DNA from: Deltaproteobacteria bacterium
GTDB lineage: Bacteria; Desulfobacterota_B; Binatia; UBA9968
NCBI GenBank assembly: GCA_027297485.1
Contig: JAPUHZ010000419.1
Location: forward strand, 1-6,541
Length of the DNA stretch: 6,541 nucleotides
Direction of reading: 5' to 3'
The position numbers and the translations under genes were made by a program. How positions within the stretch are numbered: position 1 is the first letter of the stretch; every line of letters begins with the position of its first letter. Of the stretch, positions 1 to 5,534 are shown one piece after another. The notes beneath the pieces are model-generated. The model saw only the letters and a list, made by a program, of their open reading frames with translations. It ran no database searches and had not been told where the DNA came from.

Positions 1-1617
1 ACCGAGCTGCTCACCAATCAAACCTGCAATCGTATCTATATGCTCGGGGAAGGCTCCCTCGCTTGCACCGCGAATGTCGAGCGTTCCGACGACCGTATCT
101 CCCACTACAATAGGCGAGACGATGAGGCATTTTTGTATTCCCGGGAAGGTTGGTTCGGCGTGATTATCCATACTCTGGACATCGCGGGTTAAAACGACTC
201 CGCCAGTTTGAAAAGCTTGGGCACCGGCAGACGTTGCCTCTTTCCCGTTCACAGGGAAGCGCCGGCTTTTTCGGCGTTCGATTTCCTCAGGGGTTCCTTG
301 CTTCCAGTCATCCCCGTAGAAGCTGGCGAAGTAAAGTTCTTTCTTTTCTTGATCTAGAAATCGGATACTTAGTATATCTGCTCCCGAAATATTTTCATTG
401 GCCATCTTTAGTGCTCTATCAAAAATGCGCTCTTCCTTTGGATACTCCTGCTTTAATTCCTCGTGCACCAAACGGTTAAGCTGGCTAACACTGGTGACGA
501 GGCTTTCCCAGGAGCGATTTTCCTCTTCGATGGTACGAAGGTTCACCCAGTTGCGCCACGCTTGGGCTATTCGTGTTGCTACTAGATTCAAGGTTTTGAG
601 CTCGCGGTCGGCAAAATAATAAGGTCCCTCCTTAGCTGTGCAACAGCGAATAACACCTAGGACATCGCCACCAATAGTGATTGGCGTGGCCATAAAGCTA
701 AGTGGCTGTAGTTGTTCCTTTGATGCGTAGCCGAAATGCTTGACCATGAAAGGCACGATTTCTAAAGAGTCTTTCCAACGAATTCCCGGAAATAACAGCT
801 GAATTTCATCTTTATCACTATCAAAGTATGACAGATCAAATATCTTTACAGGTTTTCGTTTTTCAAGGACCCAGCCTGTAATACCTTCATCCTGAGACGC
901 GCTATAAAATTTTTTATTAAAGTCACCCGGCCAGGTTGTGCCCATCTTTTCAAATTCTCCCTTTCTACTGAAAGGATCCTCCAAGAACACAGATGTTTCT
1001 ACGCACCGAAAAGCAGTACTTACCTGCTCGCAGATTCGTTGGATGACCTGTTTCATCACCGACTTCGTCGTGAAATTAACTTGACCCGCCACGTCTGCTT
1101 TATGCAGAATTTTATTCGTGGTGGTCATAAGGTTGAAACTGACATGGTCGCGAATTGCCCGATAAAAACCAGGGATTAGAGAGGCCACCTCCTCTATTTG
1201 CCGCACCTCTTTGGGTCCAAAGGGGTCAGGTCCTTCGCGGTATAGATTTAAGGTATTAAAACTGTCCTCGGAAAGGAAAATTGGGACTGAGCAGAAGGAT
1301 TTGATGGAAAAAACGTCCAAGAAAGGCGTGTCCCGATTCACTCTGGGATCCTCATTAACATCCAGCACATTGATCGTTCCGCCTAATACAGCAGCGCCTG
1401 TAACAGAATCCGCCAGGGGTAAATTGTGGATCGCATAGATCTGGTTCTCGGGGAACCAGTGTGCGAGCGTGAACAAGCGTTCATTCTCGGGAGGCGCCAG
1501 TTCCCATAGAATACAGCCATAGGCATTGAAATACTCCGCGATGCTTTTCAACATCGTGCGGAGGCCCGAGAAGTCTTGCTGTCTCAGCGTATTCTCTACA
1601 AGGGTGGTAAGTCTCAT
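1..1617 (-). CDS. Triple GAF-domain sensory protein, C-terminus outside the window
   Basis: The frame is open without a stop from the ATG at 1617 to the left edge, giving 539 residues; a TAA in frame at 1621-1623 fixes the N-terminal limit. Three GAF-type modules are visible. GAF1 spans about residues 15-150 and has SVTGAAV, then NVLDVNEDPRV and SFCSVPIFL. GAF2 spans about 168-345 and has EGITGWVLEKRKPVKIFDLS and, near 308-325, MATPITIGGDVLGVIRC. GAF3 spans about 387-539 and ends with CLIVSPIVVGDTVVGTLDI. GAF domains are small-molecule, redox or light sensors that usually control an attached output domain such as a histidine kinase, cyclase, GGDEF or effector; here that part is not visible. 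There is no signal peptide or membrane segment, so it is probably cytoplasmic. The ribosome binding site is weak (TAGGCTAG followed by A's). It lies 143 bases behind the acidic-protein gene and has its own promoter candidate. GAF assignment is firm; ligand and output are unknown. Confidence 0.85.
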   Translation of the reverse strand, partial: MRLTTLVENTLRQQDFSGLRTMLKSIAEYFNAYGCILWELAPPENERLFTLAHWFPENQIYAIHNLPLADSVTGAAVLGGTINVLDVNEDPRVNRDTPFLDVFSIKSFCSVPIFLSEDSFNTLNLYREGPDPFGPKEVRQIEEVASLIPGFYRAIRDHVSFNLMTTTNKILHKADVAGQVNFTTKSVMKQVIQRICEQVSTAFRCVETSVFLEDPFSRKGEFEKMGTTWPGDFNKKFYSASQDEGITGWVLEKRKPVKIFDLSYFDSDKDEIQLLFPGIRWKDSLEIVPFMVKHFGYASKEQLQPLSFMATPITIGGDVLGVIRCCTAKEGPYYFADRELKTLNLVATRIAQAWRNWVNLRTIEEENRSWESLVTSVSQLNRLVHEELKQEYPKEERIFDRALKMANENISGADILSIRFLDQEKKELYFASFYGDDWKQGTPEEIERRKSRRFPVNGKEATSAGAQAFQTGGVVLTRDVQSMDNHAEPTFPGIQKCLIVSPIVVGDTVVGTLDIRGASEGAFPEHIDTIAGLIGEQLG

Positions 1618-1695
1618 TTTTTACTAGCCTATGCGATAAGCGATGGATGTCCAAAGTGTTTCTCGAGAGTTGTAGGATGATTCGTAGCCTGGTTC

Positions 1696-1724
1696 ATAAT
1701 AGCGCGTTGATCCGTTTGGATCAA
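1696..1724 (-). promoter_or_regulatory. Sigma-70-type promoter for the GAF gene
   Basis: Read on the minus strand, a -35 box TTGATC (1724-1719, 4 of 6 to consensus) is followed by exactly 17 bases and a -10 box TATTAT (1701-1696, 5 of 6). This would start transcription near 1689 and give a leader of about 70 bases before the ATG at 1617. It allows the GAF gene to be expressed apart from the sigma and acidic-protein genes upstream. The call assumes a host sigma factor with the classical consensus, which is not known here. Confidence 0.5.
1707..1724. repeat. Perfect 7-bp inverted repeat, possible operator
   Basis: The 18-base element TTGATCCGTTTGGATCAA has two perfect 7-base arms around a 4-base spacer. 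It covers the proposed -35 box and part of the spacer of the GAF promoter, a usual place for a repressor site. No T-run follows on either strand, so it does not look like an intrinsic terminator. The protein that might bind it is not identified. Confidence 0.5.
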
Positions 1725-1760
1725 AGAAGTATAGAAAGGATGCCTTGGGGTGCTTACTTA

Positions 1761-3143
1761 TCAGGCTACTGCAAGTTCGAGTTCCTCTACCAAATATTCT
1801 TTGCGTTTCTCGTCGACAGTGCGGGCAATGTCTGTTTCTCCTTCCATTTCCATCTGAAGTTGAAAGAAAGAGACGACATCGTTAATGGCTCCTTCCAGCG
1901 AGAGTTCGCTCGCAAATGGGTGGCTTCCGCGCGCCGGTTCTATGTAATCGGCCAAGCGACGTATGAAGTCGGCGGTTTCCTTGGGCATGTTTACCTTGTG
2001 TATGGCGTCTTCACAGAAACTATCTAGCTTTTCGTACTCGAAAACGTCTGGCACATAAGAAAGAATCGTCTTCCAGACGAGCATTACCTCGGACTTGTCT
2101 GGTTGTTTATCCAAAGAAATGCAGAGATCGGGCAAACAGGTCACGGCCCAGGGGGGCCATTCATGCTCGTGCGCCATGTTGATAAGCTCCTCGGCTGTGT
2201 CTGCTAATCCGTCGTAAGCCTCCTTAAGCGCAAGACGAAACTCTCTGCGGCGCGCGGTGTCGTTCTCCAGATACTCCGCATACTGTTCCAGCCGTACGCC
2301 AAGGAGAGCAGGAAATTGCCACCGCTCAAACAATTCTTCTAACAACTCTTCGTAGTCGTGTTCTGCAGGCGTCAGGCTGAGCCCTGTGGTCGTTGACTCT
2401 GCTTCGAAGCGGCGAAAGATAAAGGGCTTGTAAACGGCCACCTGCAGGACCCATCGCAGCAAAAGCTTTGCGGTTGGCGCCTCGCACTGGCACAGCACCT
2501 GCGTTTCTTCCAGAATAATTTCGGCGAGCCGGGGATCGGGTTCGGCATAAAGCTCGTCTTCCTCGAAGCGAAGTACGACGGGGATGTCTCTGCTCAAGTC
2601 ACCATAATACATGAAGCGATCGATGATCTCCCATACGGCTTCTGTAGTATAAAACAGGGTCAGGGGAGTCATGCCCCGATCCGCCAGGGCGTCGGCGGCC
2701 TTTCGAGCGACTTCCGGCCACGTGTCAGCGGCCCGTAGGGACGGTGTCTTGAGGAGTTCGGCGCGGAGTTCCGGATCTATAAGGGCTATCTTAGCCTCTC
2801 TCAGCATATTTTCGAATTGTGTAAGGTAGGCCGGTAGGCCTTCGAAGAGGGCTTCGGCAAAGGCATGACCGATGCGTTCCTCCGCAGCATCTGTGGCGTT
2901 CACAAGCATCTCTCGGATGGCTTGTTCTTCGGGAGGGAGTTCTTCGCTGTTGCTCAGGGCTTCAAAGATGGTTGCGGTCCATGCAGGATCGAGATCCTCA
3001 ACGGCTATATCGAACAAATTCGCATCTTCCGATTCTGCATCCAACGCTTCGATGATTTCCGAAGCGCGGTTCCGGATTTCCTCCAGGAGATCCGGAGCAT
3101 TTGGGTTGAGAAGGGCTTTTTTCAGCAGGGCGTTGGGTGTCAT
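1761..3143 (-). CDS. Highly acidic helical protein of unknown function
   Basis: I do not recognise this 460-residue protein. By hand count it has about 96 Asp/Glu against about 43 Lys/Arg, a net charge near -53, and the sequence reads as a string of amphipathic helices with short loops and few beta-like stretches. Acidic clusters include FEEDELYAEPD near residue 193 and EHDYEELLEELFERW near 261. There are five cysteines, two of them in CQC at 218-220 and others at 336, 341 and 377. No signal peptide, membrane segment or catalytic motif is seen. The ATG is supported by AAGGAG seven bases upstream. It begins 43 bases after the sigma factor gene, so the two are probably co-transcribed. The metallophosphoesterase upstream is rich in Lys/Arg, so the acidity is not a proteome-wide halophile signature. 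By position and charge it could be a partner or antagonist of the sigma factor, which is inference only. That it is a real gene is well supported. Confidence 0.8.
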   Translation of the reverse strand: MTPNALLKKALLNPNAPDLLEEIRNRASEIIEALDAESEDANLFDIAVEDLDPAWTATIFEALSNSEELPPEEQAIREMLVNATDAAEERIGHAFAEALFEGLPAYLTQFENMLREAKIALIDPELRAELLKTPSLRAADTWPEVARKAADALADRGMTPLTLFYTTEAVWEIIDRFMYYGDLSRDIPVVLRFEEDELYAEPDPRLAEIILEETQVLCQCEAPTAKLLLRWVLQVAVYKPFIFRRFEAESTTTGLSLTPAEHDYEELLEELFERWQFPALLGVRLEQYAEYLENDTARRREFRLALKEAYDGLADTAEELINMAHEHEWPPWAVTCLPDLCISLDKQPDKSEVMLVWKTILSYVPDVFEYEKLDSFCEDAIHKVNMPKETADFIRRLADYIEPARGSHPFASELSLEGAINDVVSFFQLQMEMEGETDIARTVDEKRKEYLVEELELAVA

Positions 3144-3149
3144 AGTAGG

Positions 3150-3155
3150 CTCCTT
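3150..3155 (-). promoter_or_regulatory. Strong ribosome binding site of the acidic-protein gene
   Basis: Read on the minus strand, AAGGAG is followed by six bases (CCTACT) and the ATG at 3143. It settles the start of the acidic-protein gene and lies within the 43-base gap after the sigma gene, in keeping with translation from a shared transcript. Confidence 0.75.
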
Positions 3156-3186
3156 GTTTAGGACAGTATGTCCATTGGGTGAAGAG

Positions 3187-3912
3187 CTACGTAAGGCTCT
3201 GCGCGATGGTCGCTAAATTGCGGTTATGGATGGCCTTGGTCTGGTATTGCGAAAGACCAAGACGAGCGGACGTTTCTTTGAGGCTCCGCGCGCCTTGCAA
3301 GAGGCTTGTCGTTACACGCCAGTCCTGCTCCGAGATATAGTCGGGGCGGTCGAGAAAGGTTGCCAGGTGTCCTATCGCTTCGGCCAGAGACTCCTTAACG
3401 CGGTATCGGGAGACCCCGAATTCTCGGGCGAGTTTTCGTTGAGAAGGGGGATTACCGCTGAAATAGGTGTGCAGCATGCTCCGATGGTAGGAGGAGAGTT
3501 GCTTTACCGCTTCGGCAACAATTTCAGTGTCCAGGTGAGTATCGAGGCGTCCAGATGGATCTTGAGATTTGGTCACCAACCGTGCCAACTTAGAGGCGTC
3601 TTGGAGCCGGTCATGAAGACGATAGAGTCGGTTGATGCGCGGTCGTGCAAAGCGGACAAAGGCACCGTAGACATACGTTTTGGGAGTACCTTTTGACGGA
3701 TCAAACCGTGCTTCGAGACCGGGCCATGCGTCCAGAAAAAAATCATGGATGAGGTCGAGACCTTCAGTGGGCGGCACGACGTATCCCTGGCGGGCCAGCG
3801 TAGCCAGGGCATGGAAGAGCAACCCCTTGAGAGTAGCATATGCCTCTTCAAGGTCAGGGAGCGACTCGGTCGCGGAGTTTTGCAAGGCTACGTTACAGTA
3901 TCGGTTTCTCAA
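3187..3912 (-). CDS. Sigma-70 family (ECF-like) RNA polymerase sigma factor with an extra C-terminal helix-turn-helix
   Basis: This 241-residue protein has the two-domain plan of ECF-type sigma factors, which direct RNA polymerase to special promoters. Region 2 covers about residues 22-98; its core GLDLIHDFFLDAWPGLEARF followed by DPSKGT and TYVYGAFVRFAR matches the core-binding helix 2.2 and the -10 recognition part. Region 4 covers about 133-188, with LSSYHRSMLHTYF leading to a helix-turn-helix in RKLAREFGVSRYRVKESL. A second helix-turn-helix-like stretch follows at about 205-240 (SLKETSARLGLSQYQTKAI), which ordinary ECF factors of about 170-200 residues lack. No ATG is available: a TGA lies in frame at 3919-3921, so translation must start at TTG 3912 or TTG 3885, neither with a clear ribosome binding site. 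The acidic-protein gene follows 43 bases downstream. Sigma identity is well supported; its target promoters and any anti-sigma are unknown. Confidence 0.85.
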   Translation of the reverse strand: MRNRYCNVALQNSATESLPDLEEAYATLKGLLFHALATLARQGYVVPPTEGLDLIHDFFLDAWPGLEARFDPSKGTPKTYVYGAFVRFARPRINRLYRLHDRLQDASKLARLVTKSQDPSGRLDTHLDTEIVAEAVKQLSSYHRSMLHTYFSGNPPSQRKLAREFGVSRYRVKESLAEAIGHLATFLDRPDYISEQDWRVTTSLLQGARSLKETSARLGLSQYQTKAIHNRNLATIAQSLT

Positions 3913-4015
3913 GGACTTTCACATATGCTGTTAGTCGCTAAGAAACAAATAGTTCTGCGATGTCTCCTTCGCGTTACACTCTAGTATTAGGGATATCCTC
4001 CCCAGGTGGTCGAAG

Positions 4016-4045
4016 AAAAATGCTATTCTTGAGGGTTTGACAGCA
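4016..4045 (-). terminator. Weak candidate intrinsic terminator after the metallophosphoesterase gene
   Basis: On the minus strand, 20 bases past the stop codon, TGCTGT (4045-4040) can pair with ATAGCA (4026-4021) across a 13-base loop, with one G-U pair, followed at once by TTTTTCTT. The T-run fits a terminator, but the stem is short and the loop long, so it may be leaky or not real. If it works, the sigma gene needs a promoter in the rest of the 153-base gap, where I saw no convincing one. Confidence 0.3.
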
Positions 4046-4065
4046 ATTTCATGTCCAAGACGGCC

Positions 4066-5112
4066 TCAAAGAGAAATGTTATTTATAAGCTTAGGAAGGA
4101 GTTTGGCGGGGCAGTCTACGCGCGCATCCCGGCAACTCAAGAAGCCTGTGTCGGGTATGTGAGCAAAGGTTTCGACCTTCCAGAAGAGCGTATTCCCTTC
4201 TTGCTCGAGCGTGTGCACGAGGAGTGTATTCCTGTCGTCAAAGCTATCTGGTCTGTGTTGCGAAGGATGGAGACGATGTTTCAGCGCTCGGGCCGCGCGT
4301 TCGAGTTCAGAGAGTACCTTCTGCGTGGTCGTCCCGCATCGCGCCTCAACAGCGGCAGGTGTTTTTTTACGCGGAAAGATGTGTGCGGTATGAACGTGCC
4401 CGGTGAGGAGAAGCGAGATTTTTTTCTTCTTGATGAACTTGTCAAGCCTGCGCCGCGACGATCTATTGATTTTCAGTCTGATCCCTCCCCGATTCCTGGA
4501 GTGGTGCAGCAGAAGTATCCGAATCTCATCAGGCGATAGGCGTCTCAACTGTCTCGATAAGGCCTTTAGCTGAGATCGAAAAGATCCGCGTGCCAGTATC
4601 CTGCTGGGACTAAACGGCGCCACGTCGGCGTCGGTATCGATGCTTATGAAGGTTATACGGCGGCCGTTAGACAGGGTAAAGAAAGATACACAGGATTTGG
4701 AGGGGAACAGTGTTGCCAGAGAGTCCGAATGAGGGCCAACAAACGCAGGAGGTTTTCCGGGCCAGTAGTCGTGGTTGCCCGGAATGGCGCGTTCGTGCCA
4801 GTTGGGAACGTCCAGGCCAGGCTTGCGGCCTCGTAACAAGCTGGGTCGTTGGCTTAGAAAGTCTACACAGTCTATAAACTGCTGCGAGGTGCCCCAACTC
4901 GTAAGATCGCCCGTAAAAATCAGATGCACGTCATCTCCGTTTTTTTGCTTTAGATCCCTGAAGAAACGCGCCAGATCTTTGCAGGCGGCCTCGTTATGCC
5001 CTTGAGCCCCTGGGAACCATTCAGATACAGCTCCGACATCTTGTGCAATGCCATTCTGATAGCCGCCCCCGAAGTGTAAATCGGAAATGTGGATAAACGT
5101 TGCCAGACGCAT
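4066..5112 (-). CDS. Calcineurin-like metallophosphoesterase
   Basis: This 348-residue protein has the complete metal-site signature of the calcineurin-like phosphoesterase superfamily, which hydrolyses phosphomonoesters or phosphodiesters with two metal ions. Visible motifs in order: D-x-H in ISDLHF (Asp11, His13), GDLT (Asp69), GNHD (Asn113, His114), LLLHHS (His203/204) and GHVH (His239, His241). The opening strand and DLHF resemble the Icc/CpdA cyclic-nucleotide phosphodiesterase branch, but the substrate cannot be read from the motifs. There is no signal peptide, so it should act in the cytoplasm. Between the fourth and fifth motifs and just after them the chain is rich in Lys/Arg (about residues 208-250), which could suit a nucleic acid or polyanion substrate. 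The ATG has AGAGG five bases upstream. It is the first gene of the cassette, behind a 422-base gap after the aminopeptidase gene, and 153 bases separate it from the sigma gene. It might supply or remove a signal sensed by the GAF protein, which is speculation. Confidence 0.9.
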   Translation of the reverse strand: MRLATFIHISDLHFGGGYQNGIAQDVGAVSEWFPGAQGHNEAACKDLARFFRDLKQKNGDDVHLIFTGDLTSWGTSQQFIDCVDFLSQRPSLLRGRKPGLDVPNWHERAIPGNHDYWPGKPPAFVGPHSDSLATLFPSKSCVSFFTLSNGRRITFISIDTDADVAPFSPSRILARGSFRSQLKALSRQLRRLSPDEIRILLLHHSRNRGGIRLKINRSSRRRLDKFIKKKKISLLLTGHVHTAHIFPRKKTPAAVEARCGTTTQKVLSELERAARALKHRLHPSQHRPDSFDDRNTLLVHTLEQEGNTLFWKVETFAHIPDTGFLSCRDARVDCPAKLLPKLINNISL

Positions 5113-5363
5113 ACCAACCTCTTATTTCTTATTGAGAGACATGGTGGGCTCGCACTCGTAAGTGAAACCTGGACATTACGCCACTGCCCTTAAAAAAAGG
5201 CACAACGAGGGACTCAATACCGGAAACAGGATTTACGAGGCTGGTGTAAGGATTGTGATTTTGGTGGAAGAAAACGCAGGGAGTTTCAGTGAGCGCATAG
5301 ATTAAGGCAAAATAAGAACTTTTGCAACTGCACGGCAAATGTGAGCGAGTGCTACATCGGTGA
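5113..5363. other. Non-coding leader of the metallophosphoesterase gene
   Basis: No convincing gene is seen in this stretch. It holds the ribosome binding site AAGAGG (5118-5123, minus strand) five bases before the ATG at 5112. A weak promoter candidate on the minus strand is TTGCAA (5327-5322), then 17 bases, then TAATCT (5304-5299); the -10 box matches consensus at only three of six positions and the leader would be about 180 bases, so this is doubtful. Base composition changes from AT-richer to GC-rich around 5340. Confidence 0.5.
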
Positions 5364-5441
5364 TGTGACCGCGACACGCTCGAGCAAATCCGCATCCCCA
5401 AAGACAACCTCGTCGCCTTCGTCCAGGACAAGATCCGCTGA
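5364..5441 (+). pseudogene. Possible 3' remnant of a GC-rich plus-strand gene
   Basis: Twenty-five codons ending in the TGA at 5439-5441 look like real coding sequence: nearly every codon ends in C or G, and the peptide has a natural protein-end character (DTLEQ, then IRIPKDNLVAFV, then QDKIR). An in-frame TGA at 5361-5363 cuts it off. Just upstream a different frame reads CYIGDV, so a frameshift is possible. The stop lies three bases before the large stem-loop and faces the aminopeptidase gene, as expected for the end of a convergent gene. The IRIPKDNLVAFV stretch weakly recalls the end of excisionase-type helix-turn-helix domains, but it is too short to name. It may be a neighbour gene truncated when the cassette arrived. 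Confidence 0.35.
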
Positions 5442-5444
5442 GTA

Positions 5445-5526
5445 GGGAAGGGGGAAGGGCCAGTTGGGAAGGGGGGAAAGAACGGGCGTAACGTCCCCTC
5501 TTTCCCACGGGCTCTTCCCTCTTCCC
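5445..5526. repeat. Nested purine-rich inverted repeat between convergent genes
   Basis: The outer arms, GGGAAGGGGGAAGGGCC (5445-5461) and GGCTCTTCCCTCTTCCC (5510-5526), pair over 17 positions with no mismatch apart from two G-T wobbles. Inside, 5474-5488 pairs with 5492-5506 in a 15-position stem with two mismatches and one wobble, closed by a 3-base loop. The GGGAAG-plus-G-run unit also occurs as a direct repeat at 5445 and 5466. The whole lies three bases after the plus-strand remnant stop and eight bases after the aminopeptidase stop, so it may act as a two-way terminator. There is no T-run on either side, and the repeated units leave a REP- or MITE-like element possible. Confidence 0.7.
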
Positions 5527-5534
5527 ATAGATAA

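Noticed and set aside
1647..2027. 126-codon plus-strand open frame
   Set aside because: Most of it is antisense to the acidic-protein gene; the rest covers the intergenic promoter region. No motif supports it.
3226..3696. 156-codon plus-strand open frame
   Set aside because: It is antisense to sigma regions 2 and 4 and has no supporting ribosome binding site or motif.
4037..4042. Perfect TTGACA -35-like hexamer on the plus strand
   Set aside because: No -10-like hexamer follows at 16-18 bases and no plus-strand gene lies downstream.
4051..4539. 162-codon plus-strand open frame
   Set aside because: It is wholly antisense to the C-terminal part of the phosphoesterase, including the strand encoding GHVH, and its peptide shows no recognisable motif. 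The minus-strand frame has the complete family signature.
5129..5431. 100-codon minus-strand open frame between the phosphoesterase and aminopeptidase genes
   Set aside because: The peptide is rich in Ser, His, Arg and Cys, with no domain character, and runs antisense to the better-looking plus-strand remnant.
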